A DNA stretch of 31,395 nt from a virus. A model generated the notes under the pieces. That model saw only the letters and a list, made by a program, of their open reading frames with translations. It was not told where the DNA came from and did not search any database. Shown piece after piece: positions 19,859 through 26,903 of this stretch (position 1 is its first letter; the number at the start of each line of letters is the position of its first letter). The stretch lies in the IMG/VR virus record IMGVR_UViG_3300037189_004340, positions 1-31,395 of that record, one strand, 5' to 3'. A program made the translations under genes and the position numbers.

Positions 19859-20559
19859 TTAAGATTTCGGAAAATTCTTTTAGCTGCGGTGATACTGCGT
19901 CGATAGCCGTCCGCAATTGCCGATTGCACGTTGCCATGATTTGAGTTGCGCTTGGCGTAGGCATAGTCAACCTTGTTCGTGAGAAGAACGGAGCTGCTCA
20001 TAAGTTGCCGCTTGACTAGTTTTGACTCGCCAGCACGCGCATTTACATGGCGGCGAACCCATCGCGGAACGCCTTTGATTTTGCGGATTTTGCCGCGCAC
20101 GGTTTTTAGCAATGGCGAATCAATTGTTTCTCCCGCCTGAATCCATCCCGCTTTTGCCAATCCCGCTTTCGCCATCTGTGAATCGACATATTGCTTTAGC
20201 TCGGAGCGGTCAAAGGTCTTGCGCTTTGGCTGAAACTTCGCAGGCGGCCTAACCAACACTTGAAACTTGGCATTCTGGGAACGAAGCTGCCGATGGATGC
20301 TTTTAATGTCACCCTCAAATCCCTTGAACTCGGCATAACGAGCCGCTTTATGAACCTGCTTTGCGATGCTGCCCATGTATTCCTGCCCAACGTCATTCGA
20401 CAATCCGAACGGTTGAACCTTCCGCGCAAGTTCTTTTGCAACGGACGTTCCAATGATCGCGACAGTTTCAGCAACGCTCACTTGCGCCCTAGCTGCAAAC
20501 GCTTTCAATTCTGCCTCTAGCTTCGCTGATTGGCGCTTGCTTATTTTTACGTCAATCAT
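19855..20559 (-). CDS. Neck/minor tail protein, gpZ-like
   Basis: The 234-aa basic protein lies between head closure and tail terminator. Features include an N-terminal helix (AELKAFAARAQVSVAETVAI), LARKVQPFGLS, and Arg/Lys-rich segments (RPPAKFQPKRKTFDRSELKQ, GKIRKIKGVPRWVRRHVNAR) typical of lambda gpZ and HK97 gp10-type neck proteins that attach tail to head. It has ATGA overlaps on both sides. Confidence 0.65.
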   Translation of the reverse strand: MIDVKISKRQSAKLEAELKAFAARAQVSVAETVAIIGTSVAKELARKVQPFGLSNDVGQEYMGSIAKQVHKAARYAEFKGFEGDIKSIHRQLRSQNAKFQVLVRPPAKFQPKRKTFDRSELKQYVDSQMAKAGLAKAGWIQAGETIDSPLLKTVRGKIRKIKGVPRWVRRHVNARAGESKLVKRQLMSSSVLLTNKVDYAYAKRNSNHGNVQSAIADGYRRSITAAKRIFRNLK

Positions 20560-20870
20560 TTCTCGTTAGGGTCTGCTAGGGTGAAATGAATGCCAATCGT
20601 GCCAACGTCCACTTGTGAGACACGATAAGCCGCGCCGTTGATTGTGCATCGTTTGTTGAGTAGCGTTAGCGGCGAAGTTACGTCCGCAGGTTGCGCCGTG
20701 ACAACTCCGCGCACTTGCGGTTCTAAGCCGCCAAACTCGCCATCCACTGACTTGCTGGTGAGATTGTCCACAACGGAAAATGTCTGCCCTGCGCAGATCA
20801 TTGTCGCAATACCCATTGTTGTGTCGCATTGGTCGTTATGCGACAGCATGAAATCATCCACCAAGCTCAT
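20556..20870 (-). CDS. Head closure/head-tail joining protein candidate
   Basis: The 104-aa protein starts MSLVDDFMLSHNDQCDTTMG and continues as beta-rich segments (TFSVVDNLTSK, VRGVVTAQPADV, AAYRVSQVDVGTIGIHFTLA). Its size, beta content and place before the gpZ-like gene match lambda gpFII-type head-tail connectors. TTGACACC lies 11 nt before the ATG. CATGC/GCATG forms a small hairpin holding the start codon, and a 4-codon ORF within it ends in ATGA at the start. Confidence 0.6.
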   Translation of the reverse strand: MSLVDDFMLSHNDQCDTTMGIATMICAGQTFSVVDNLTSKSVDGEFGGLEPQVRGVVTAQPADVTSPLTLLNKRCTINGAAYRVSQVDVGTIGIHFTLADPNEK

Positions 20871-20881
20871 GCTTTACGCAT

Positions 20882-20889
20882 GGTGTCAA
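20882..20889 (-). promoter_or_regulatory. TTGACACC element before the head closure gene
   Basis: The octamer ends 11 nt before ATG 20870. The gap is ATGCGTAAAGC, giving a CATGC/GCATG hairpin that includes the start codon. Confidence 0.6.
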
Positions 20890-20891
20890 CT

Positions 20892-21623
20892 TCACTCGTA
20901 ATCACGCACGGCGAGGAACGTAGGGAAACGAGGCTTGCCGCTGTCGGTCGTGCCGCAAAATGCAAACGATACTTGCGCCCCGATTGCGGGAAGCGATGCG
21001 CGAACGGCGTTAGTGAATCCCGCGCCAAGGTCAAAAATCATGCCCATCCAATCGACTGTAACGGCGTTTGTCTTGTGAGCAATCACGGTCGCCTCGTCGC
21101 TGTCCACCCATTTGATTTTCAGTAAGTTGTTTGTGCGTTTTTGCTCGTATGCCATAACTGGATTACGGAGCATAACGCCTTCCGCACCCACTGCTCGCAA
21201 TGCGTCAAAATAGCCGTCTAAATGCGCCTCAGACTGGCAAACGATATGCTCCACCACTTGCGCCACAGAAACGCCCTGCAAGGCATCCCGCGCGTATTGC
21301 AAGCGTGCCGTGAAATCGCCTTGTGCCTCTGGTGCGTCGAAAACGTGAAACTTGATTTGCGACCAGTCGCCTGCTTTGCTGCGCACGATTCCGACCGCTT
21401 GCTGAAACATGCCGCGCCCCATGAACAACTCACCATCTAGGGCGATGCTTGGCAGTTGCGCCGTGAACCATGCGGGCGCGTGAAACTTGTTTCCATTGCG
21501 GGAAATGAATTGCTTTCCATCCCACAATGCACGCACTCCATCGAGCTTTTCAGACATGAGCCACCCTGTCGGGTCTTGCCCTTCGTAGGTGTTGGCTAGT
21601 GTCGGTTTCGTGGTCACGCGCAA
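20892..21623 (-). CDS. ATP-dependent DNA ligase
   Basis: The 243-aa protein has all nucleotidyltransferase motifs: I SEKLDGVRA (adenylated K26), Ia-like ISRNGN, III FHVFD, IV EGVMLRNP and V LLKIKW, followed by a short OB-like C-terminal part ending FPTFLAVRDYE. This is the minimal ligase size seen in phages. It seals nicks in dsDNA using ATP. No in-frame ATG exists; TTG at 21623 or GTG at 21617 must be used. Promoter P4 ends right at this point, so the mRNA may be leaderless at GTG. Its place among head-tail genes is unusual. Confidence 0.88.
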   Translation of the reverse strand: MRVTTKPTLANTYEGQDPTGWLMSEKLDGVRALWDGKQFISRNGNKFHAPAWFTAQLPSIALDGELFMGRGMFQQAVGIVRSKAGDWSQIKFHVFDAPEAQGDFTARLQYARDALQGVSVAQVVEHIVCQSEAHLDGYFDALRAVGAEGVMLRNPVMAYEQKRTNNLLKIKWVDSDEATVIAHKTNAVTVDWMGMIFDLGAGFTNAVRASLPAIGAQVSFAFCGTTDSGKPRFPTFLAVRDYE

Positions 21624-21652
21624 GATTTAGCGAAAACCATTTCGCTCGTCAA
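21624..21652 (-). promoter_or_regulatory. Promoter P4 with palindromic spacer, before the ligase gene
   Basis: On the minus strand TTGACG (21647-21652), a 17-nt spacer and TAAATC (21624-21629) lie just after the terminator. AGCGAAA/TTTCGCT (21629-21635/21640-21646) fills the spacer as a palindrome. GTTTTCGC before the -10 and CGCG 3 nt after it match P1-P3. Transcription would begin at about the GTG at 21617. Confidence 0.55.
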
Positions 21653-21664
21653 TCTTTTTTTACA

Positions 21665-21697
21665 GAAAAAAGCCTCGCACCGTTTCCGATGCGAGGC
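21665..21697 (-). terminator. Strong intrinsic terminator after the GT2 gene
   Basis: Minus-strand RNA forms an 11-bp stem from GCCTCGCATCG and CGGTGCGAGGC (21687-21697 with 21672-21682, one A-C mismatch) and a 4-nt loop, followed directly by six U (21666-21671). It closes the sugar-modification cassette. Confidence 0.88.
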
Positions 21698-21730
21698 AGA
21701 CGCAATACACACATCAACCAGACAAAAAAT

Positions 21731-22288
21731 TTACTCAGGCGCAAGCGTTGTTGACGCGTCATGCCTGTAATAATGGAGAACCGTGTCAATATGCAACGCG
21801 GATTTGACTAGCTGCCGCGCTTGCACGCACCACGCCAGGTCTTCGCCGTAGTTCACACTCAGAAATTGGCACTCCTTCACTTTTTCGCGCTTCCATGCGC
21901 AAACGTGCCACGGCGCTCGGAGAGTAACGCCGCCAGCAACGAAGTTCTGGTCTGGATTGTTCAATCCAAAATGCACAATACTTTTCAGCCCGTTGTAAGT
22001 GCTGTCCTGCTTGAATGTAATCACATCAGGCTTGCGCTCAATCGCGGCGAGCAAGCGTGAAACATAGTCATTTGAAATGTCGTCGTCGTCATCCACAAAA
22101 GCGACATACTCGCCCTGTGCAATGTCAACCAATGACTGCCGCTTCTCGCCAATGCTGCGCTTGCGATTGTCGGAAAACACAAGATGTTCTACCTCATGCG
22201 TCCCGATCTGCTTTTCGATTTTTGCGGTTAGCTTTTCGAGTTGGTTTGCCCTGCTCGGAACTGTCGGTGTTAGTATGCTTAGTTTCAT
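21731..22288 (-). CDS. GT2-family glycosyltransferase (185 aa)
   Basis: The 185-aa protein is a compact GT-A enzyme: MKLSILTPTVPSRANQLEKL, GEKRQSLVDIAQGEYVAFVD running into DDDDDIS (the DxD metal site), and NYGEDLAWCVQ as the acceptor/catalytic ED segment. It would transfer a sugar from a nucleotide sugar. It is the last gene of the cassette that begins with the GT/methyltransferase fusion, and a strong terminator follows. Its N-terminal coding region overlaps the small KGD protein by 95 bp in another frame. Confidence 0.85.
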   Translation of the reverse strand: MKLSILTPTVPSRANQLEKLTAKIEKQIGTHEVEHLVFSDNRKRSIGEKRQSLVDIAQGEYVAFVDDDDDISNDYVSRLLAAIERKPDVITFKQDSTYNGLKSIVHFGLNNPDQNFVAGGVTLRAPWHVCAWKREKVKECQFLSVNYGEDLAWCVQARQLVKSALHIDTVLHYYRHDASTTLAPE

Positions 22289-22370
22289 TTTTTCTGAATA
22301 TGTTTTCGTAGTTGTTTCTGTATGCCTCGCCTTTTACTGGTCGCGGCAAATCTCCTTTTCCTGCGCTCAT
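22194..22370 (-). CDS. Small KGDxPRP-motif phage protein (58 aa)
   Basis: ATG at 22370 overlaps the stop of the large fusion gene as ATGA. The first 27 residues, MSAGKGDLPRPVKGEAYRNN then YENIFRK, match a short motif I recognise from many phage hypothetical proteins (S-x-K-G-D-x-P-R-P-V...NY-x-x-IF). The remaining 31 residues are very basic and polar and overlap the next gene in another frame, so the conserved part lies exactly outside the overlap. Function unknown. Confidence 0.65.
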   Translation of the reverse strand: MSAGKGDLPRPVKGEAYRNNYENIFRKNETKHTNTDSSEQGKPTRKANRKNRKADRDA

Positions 22371-24583
22371 TCGTTTTCTTGTTTTGGTTTTTTGACCCAG
22401 CATCGACCAACTGTCAGATAATCCACGCCAGATGTTTCCACAGCGTCTTTCACGCTGTCAACATCAATGTCGTGACCCGCGAAAAAGCCCCCTTGTTTTA
22501 CCTTTGGCGACCATGCTGCAATGTCCGCTTTCACGGAATCGAAATCATGCCCCCCGTCAATGAAAATGCCGTCAATCTCGCCGTCGATGAACTGTTCTGC
22601 CGCTTGCACGCTTTCCATTTCCACAATCTGAATCATATCCGCAACGCCCGCGCGTTCGATGTTGTCTTTGAATTGAGCGAGGATGCTGCCGCCGCAATGC
22701 TCAACATATTGTTGTTGGTCTGCCTTGTCTAGCTCGCCTTTCCATGTGTCAACACAGTAGAGCGTTACGTTCTTGCCCATGCTTTGCAATTCCTGAGCAA
22801 GCGCAATGATGCTTTGCCCTAGCCATGCGCCAACCTCCACGAACTTGCCGCCCTCTGGCAATGCCTCGGCAAGCGCAAAGTAAAGGTTCTGGAAATCGCA
22901 CCATCCATGCACCTGCGAAGGCGTGAGTTTCCCATCCACGAGAAGGTCGAACGTCTTCTTGCCGCGCCGATAGTTCACATCGCTATTGCTTCGCTTGTAA
23001 GTTTCGTCCCACTCGCCTTTTCCGAACAATGGATGATAATGATTGAAAACCAATCTGTCGCGTGCGTCGATGACCACGCCATCCATGAACGCTTTGTGCG
23101 AAAACCACGTATCGGAATACATGGAGAAAAACTCAGGGTGATAGAGATAGCCTTGTTCTTCGTAGCGTTTGCGCGTCAGAATCGACATGCAAAGCAAATC
23201 ATCCTTGCGGTTGCCGTCACTGACTGCTAGCACCTTTGATTCGCTCAAATCGCCAAGCTCGGCAAGGATAAGTTCATCCCATCCCATCGGCGGTTCAAAG
23301 TCATCCGATACTTGCACCAGCACATCGCCGCGGCTTTTCTTTGCCGCTGCGTTCCATGCGCCTACGCATCCGCCAGACAGGACGATTGTGTGATTCGCCA
23401 GGCACAGCGGCAGGCTCGCTTCGTCGTCGTGGTCGATAGCAAAAATATGCTCAATAGCATCTGGATTCTTGGCGCGGCGCAACCATTCCTTGCGGCACAT
23501 CCATGCCTTTTGCGGTCTGCCTCGCGTGGCGTGAAGCAGGCTGATTTTTTTACCGTTCTTGATGAAGTGATTTGTTTCCAGAACATCGGCTTGCGCGATA
23601 GCATTGTTTGCGCGTAAAGCCATGCCACGGAGCGAGACGCCTAAAGAACCGTAATACGGGCGGCGCAAGTTCCATGGTGGATTCTGCGGTATGTCTAGCG
23701 CAAGCATTGCCTTGGTTAGCCCTAGCGCCTTTTCTGGCTCCACGGTCAGCAATGCAAGCGCAAGCTCGCCGTATGCCTCGCGCCGATTCGGGTCGGTCAT
23801 GAGCGCCTGCCCCAGCATCGTGATTCTTGTTTGCAGGTCATCCGACAACTGCGCCAATTGGAAAAACGCTTCGTATTTCTCATTCGTTCCCGCTTCATCA
23901 TCACGCACAAAGTCAATCGCCGCCATGGTCGCATCATCGCGGCGGTCGAGCGCAATCAGCGATTGCATACGATGAAACTTCTGCGAAATGCTGCGCTCGT
24001 CTTCTGGAACGCTTTCGATGATTCGCAAGTTGCGCTCATCGCGCGAACTATGGCGCGGCTCGCTTGCGTGGACAATTTGCGCATGTTCCAGAACTACCGC
24101 TTTGTGGTCTTCTTTCAGCTTGAAGCACTCGTGAATCGGATTTACCCACCGCCCCGCGCCTTTGCGCCAGATGCGTTCGCGAATGTTGATAACGCCGTCT
24201 TCTGGCACTACGTAAGGCATCAGCACGCAATCGACTTCCTTGTCTCGAATGTCTTTCAGCAACAACTTGATTTGCTCGATAGATTCGGCGCTGATTATGT
24301 CATCCGTATCAGCCCACATAACCCATTCATTTTTCGCCATGTCGCAAGCAAGATTCCTCGCACGTCCGAAGTCGTCACAATGTGGCCAATCGCAATCTGG
24401 CTTGTTGAAATACTCAGAAATGCGAACGCCGCGCTTCTCACAGATTTTAAGCGTTCTATCCGCTTTTTGGTTGCCAATCGCACGAACCGCGATTATCTCG
24501 TCAGCTAGTGGTTGGAAGTGATCTAGGAAGCGACCAATGATGGATTCAACATTGCCAACGATAATACATAGACTGATTTTCAT
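22367..24583 (-). CDS. Multidomain glycosyltransferase-glycosyltransferase-methyltransferase fusion
   Basis: From ATG at 24583 the protein is 738 aa. Residues 1-190 are a GT2 domain (MKISLCIIVGNVES, VMWADTDDII with DTDD at 92-95). Residues 190-310 look helical and TPR-like (FFQLAQLSDDLQTRITMLGQ, REAYGELALALLTVEPEKAL). A second GT-A-like domain follows (ISLLHATRGRPQKAWMC, VLVQVSDDFEPP). The last 180 residues are a class I SAM methyltransferase of the Methyltransf_24 type (KFVEVGAWLGQSI, IFIDGGHDFDSVKAD). It could build and O-methylate a glycan on virion proteins, DNA or the host surface. The longer start at 24613 lies inside the terminator stem and is rejected. Confidence 0.85.
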   Translation of the reverse strand: MKISLCIIVGNVESIIGRFLDHFQPLADEIIAVRAIGNQKADRTLKICEKRGVRISEYFNKPDCDWPHCDDFGRARNLACDMAKNEWVMWADTDDIISAESIEQIKLLLKDIRDKEVDCVLMPYVVPEDGVINIRERIWRKGAGRWVNPIHECFKLKEDHKAVVLEHAQIVHASEPRHSSRDERNLRIIESVPEDERSISQKFHRMQSLIALDRRDDATMAAIDFVRDDEAGTNEKYEAFFQLAQLSDDLQTRITMLGQALMTDPNRREAYGELALALLTVEPEKALGLTKAMLALDIPQNPPWNLRRPYYGSLGVSLRGMALRANNAIAQADVLETNHFIKNGKKISLLHATRGRPQKAWMCRKEWLRRAKNPDAIEHIFAIDHDDEASLPLCLANHTIVLSGGCVGAWNAAAKKSRGDVLVQVSDDFEPPMGWDELILAELGDLSESKVLAVSDGNRKDDLLCMSILTRKRYEEQGYLYHPEFFSMYSDTWFSHKAFMDGVVIDARDRLVFNHYHPLFGKGEWDETYKRSNSDVNYRRGKKTFDLLVDGKLTPSQVHGWCDFQNLYFALAEALPEGGKFVEVGAWLGQSIIALAQELQSMGKNVTLYCVDTWKGELDKADQQQYVEHCGGSILAQFKDNIERAGVADMIQIVEMESVQAAEQFIDGEIDGIFIDGGHDFDSVKADIAAWSPKVKQGGFFAGHDIDVDSVKDAVETSGVDYLTVGRCWVKKPKQENE

Positions 24584-24623
24584 AATAAGAAAAAGCGCAC
24601 CGTGCAAACACACGATGCGCTTT
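24584..24623 (-). terminator. Intrinsic terminator after the major capsid gene
   Basis: Minus-strand RNA pairs AAAGCGCATCGTG (24611-24623) with CACGGTGCGCTTT (24592-24604) around a 6-nt loop, 13 bp with one mismatch, followed by TTCTTATT. The ATG of the glycosyltransferase fusion lies only 8 nt beyond the stem, so that gene depends on read-through. The hairpin resembles the one at 21672-21697 (GCATCG...CGGTGC). Confidence 0.82.
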
Positions 24624-24648
24624 AGTCATGCAATTGTCAACCAGAAAA

Positions 24649-25539
24649 TTATGGTTTCGTCGCAAGCGCCAAGCCAAGGGTCAGGCCAGTCGCCATACCG
24701 TAAAGGCACTCAAGAGCGATGTAGTGAACGCCAGCGGCTTCGTTATAGCTGCGGCGAAGACCCATCACGATGCCCGAAGGATCAGCAACGCGTTCCACGG
24801 CCAGGTAAGCCTCGGGAGCTTGCGGGGCGAGATAGCGCATCGCAACACTAATGGCGTCAGGGTGAGCGGCGAAGGCAACTAGCGAAGTGGAGGAAGTCGG
24901 CAGCAGGTTGGTTTCGTAAGGAGTAAAGCCGACCAACTTGCGACCAAGCGAACCATCGCGAGCGGCGAGATTGTCGCCCATGGCGTAGGCTTGCAGCACG
25001 TTGGAAGAACCAAGCAGGGCAGCGCCGACGATGGGATTGAAAAGCACGGAGCAATCGTCGATGTTGACGTTGTTCTGAGCCAGCTTGGAACGCAGGGCGA
25101 TGATTTGCGCCAGCGTGTAGTTAGCCTCGGCGGTGGTAACGGTAGCGGCACCAAAGTTAGCAGTCGTTACCAGCTTGAAGATGTTTTCCAAAACTTTAGC
25201 ACCAAGAGCGCGACCAGCTTGTGCGGCCATCGCGTCAATACGAGCGGCCGAGCTGTTGGCGAACTGCAAATCGGTAACATCAACCGAAATCACGTTGTGT
25301 TGGTTAAGATTGACCGTGTTGTGAGTCACAGCGCCGCCAGCAGTCTGATAGTTGGCAGTCGTGGCGTTGAAGGTGGTTGCAGTCAATGCGCTGATTTGAG
25401 GCACAAGGATTGCGTCACCTTTGCCGCGAGCATCGGAACTAAAGTCACGGGAAAATGCGTTGATTGGTGCAAGAACGGCAGTAAATGCCCGAAGTGCTTC
25501 TTGCGCGAAAATGGTGTCGTTAAACGATAGTGTGGACAT
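24649..25539 (-). CDS. Major capsid protein
   Basis: The 296-aa protein follows the protease-scaffold gene by 2 nt. It is Ala/Asn/Thr-rich with HK97-like features: an N-terminal helix (NDTIFAQEALRAFTAVLAPI), FSSDARGKGDAILVPQI as the start of the E-loop region, SSAARIDAMAAQAGRALGAK as the spine helix, and VAFAAHPDAISVAMRYLAP in the C-terminal core. The size is close to small HK97-fold capsids. A terminator directly after the stop would isolate its abundant mRNA. Codon 1 has neither a Shine-Dalgarno nor TTGACACC. Confidence 0.85.
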   Translation of the reverse strand: MSTLSFNDTIFAQEALRAFTAVLAPINAFSRDFSSDARGKGDAILVPQISALTATTFNATTANYQTAGGAVTHNTVNLNQHNVISVDVTDLQFANSSAARIDAMAAQAGRALGAKVLENIFKLVTTANFGAATVTTAEANYTLAQIIALRSKLAQNNVNIDDCSVLFNPIVGAALLGSSNVLQAYAMGDNLAARDGSLGRKLVGFTPYETNLLPTSSTSLVAFAAHPDAISVAMRYLAPQAPEAYLAVERVADPSGIVMGLRRSYNEAAGVHYIALECLYGMATGLTLGLALATKP

Positions 25540-25541
25540 AA

Positions 25542-25997
25542 TTATTTGATAAGTTGAGCTTTAATTTCTTTTTGGTTTTGATTGTAATACTTGGTTTTTT
25601 CTTCAGGCGAGAGAGTCGCCATGATTGAAATATGGTCGGTTGGCGCTGCTTCGTCGGCGCTTGCGTCAACAGGCGCGATGCCTGCTTGTGCTACGATTTC
25701 AGCGGCGCGAGCTTCGGCGGAAGTGCTGGCTTCGATAACGCTTGCTTCCAGTTCCGCGACTTTGCTTTGAGCTTCGGCAAGCGATGCCGTGAGCGTGTCG
25801 CGTTCTGCGGTGATGCTGTCGAGTTGCGCCTTTACGCTAGCAAGCTCGCCAATCGCGTTCTCAAGGTCTGCCGTGCGCTCGGTGAGTGCTGCGGTCATGT
25901 CGCTGATTTCCGTTTGCGCGGATTCCAGACTAGCTTCCAGCCCTTGCACTTTTTCAGTGAGAGCTGCATCAGGGCGGAATTTGTCGAGGATGCTCAT
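25542..25997 (-). CDS. Nested scaffold protein from an internal start (predicted)
   Basis: Met303 of the protease gene (ATG at 25997) begins MSILDKFRPDAALTEK and a 151-aa product equal to the coiled-coil C-terminal third. TTGACACC lies 12 nt upstream of this internal ATG, as at true gene starts. Lambda Nu3 is made the same way, from an in-frame start inside gene C. Repeated coiled-coil heptads (EKVQGLEASLESAQTEISDM, ERTADLENAIGELASVKAQL) suit a scaffold. Confidence 0.6.
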   Translation of the reverse strand: MSILDKFRPDAALTEKVQGLEASLESAQTEISDMTAALTERTADLENAIGELASVKAQLDSITAERDTLTASLAEAQSKVAELEASVIEASTSAEARAAEIVAQAGIAPVDASADEAAPTDHISIMATLSPEEKTKYYNQNQKEIKAQLIK

Positions 25998-26903
25998 TGC
26001 ATTTATTTTGGTGTCAAAAATTTCGTCGGCAAATCCCATCTCAATTGCCTGCTTTGCGGTCATCCATGTTTCTTTTTTCATGAGAGCGCGAATGTCGTCT
26101 TTGTCGCGTTTTGTCTTCCCGGCGTAGATGCCCGCGATTTCGTCGCTGATGTTTTCGAGCAATTCCGCATACCGTAGCAAGGTTTCACTGTCGCCTTGTG
26201 CGCCGCCTGATGCCTCATGAATCATGATTTTCCCGTTGCTGGCAATCTCCACTTTGTCAGCCGCCATCGCAATTACGCTGCCCATGGATGCTGCCAGGGT
26301 ATTGATTCGCGCCGTGACGTAAACGCCGCGCTCGCGTAGCTTTTTCATTTCGTTGAAAATGCGATAGCCCTCGAAAACGCTGCCACCGTCTGAATGGATT
26401 TCAACGTCGAGCGTATCAATGGCGTTATCTGCGCAGGCTATGATTTCACCGAATGCGTAGTGATTCTCCACGGCTTTCATTCCGTAAACCTTGGCAATGT
26501 CGTCGATGAGTTTGTCCACGCTGATCTTGTCCACGTGGTCATTCAATTTCACCTTTGCCGCTTTGTTATCAATCGTAATCATAAAATTATCTGCGTTTAG
26601 TTGTTTGTTTTTTTGATTTGCCCATGACTTGCCAGCATCGCCGCCCCATAGCGCCCATGCGATGCGCCCCGCTGACGGGTAACCCTCCTCGCCTTGCCGG
26701 AATCCTTGCGCCTCCTTGTCAACTTCGTGCCGTGCAAAATAGCTAACCATGCGCCGAACTGTCTCAGGCGATAGATTAGCGCGATTGCTAATGTCTCGCG
26801 CACGCGCAACGCCGATTGCCGTCCCTCCACGGTTGAACTCGGCACGCCACGCAAGTCCGCGCCGCGCCTCGTCTGCCATTTCGGTTGTCGGCTTTAGGGT
26901 CAT
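25542..26903 (-). CDS. ClpP/S49-type prohead protease fused to scaffold
   Basis: The 453-aa protein has three parts. Residues 1-100 form a phage-specific N-terminal domain (RARDISNRANLSPETVRRMV, FARHEVDKEAQGF, GYPSAGRIAWALWGGDAGKS). Residues 105-300 form a ClpP fold with EIHSDGGSVFEGYRIF, the catalytic Ser in LAASMGS (S206), His in KIMIHEASGG (H229) and an Asp near TKRDKDD. Residues 303-453 are a coiled-coil scaffold tail. It would process capsid and scaffold during head assembly, like lambda C/Nu3. The start overlaps the 120-aa gene as ATGA. Confidence 0.88.
   Translation of the reverse strand: MTLKPTTEMADEARRGLAWRAEFNRGGTAIGVARARDISNRANLSPETVRRMVSYFARHEVDKEAQGFRQGEEGYPSAGRIAWALWGGDAGKSWANQKNKQLNADNFMITIDNKAAKVKLNDHVDKISVDKLIDDIAKVYGMKAVENHYAFGEIIACADNAIDTLDVEIHSDGGSVFEGYRIFNEMKKLRERGVYVTARINTLAASMGSVIAMAADKVEIASNGKIMIHEASGGAQGDSETLLRYAELLENISDEIAGIYAGKTKRDKDDIRALMKKETWMTAKQAIEMGFADEIFDTKINAMSILDKFRPDAALTEKVQGLEASLESAQTEISDMTAALTERTADLENAIGELASVKAQLDSITAERDTLTASLAEAQSKVAELEASVIEASTSAEARAAEIVAQAGIAPVDASADEAAPTDHISIMATLSPEEKTKYYNQNQKEIKAQLIK
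26010..26017 (-). promoter_or_regulatory. TTGACACC element before the internal scaffold start
   Basis: The octamer ends 12 nt before ATG 25997, inside the protease coding region (it encodes part of FDTK). Confidence 0.55.

Noticed and set aside
22322-24508. Long plus-strand open frames opposite the glycosyltransferase fusion (e.g. 22322-22732, 23831-24508)
   Set aside because: They are antisense to a protein with clear domains and show no recognisable motif or promoter. They are shadow frames.
25632-26177. Plus-strand frame of 181 codons opposite the protease gene
   Set aside because: It lies antisense to the ClpP/scaffold gene, with Cys/Phe-rich composition typical of the complement of such DNA.
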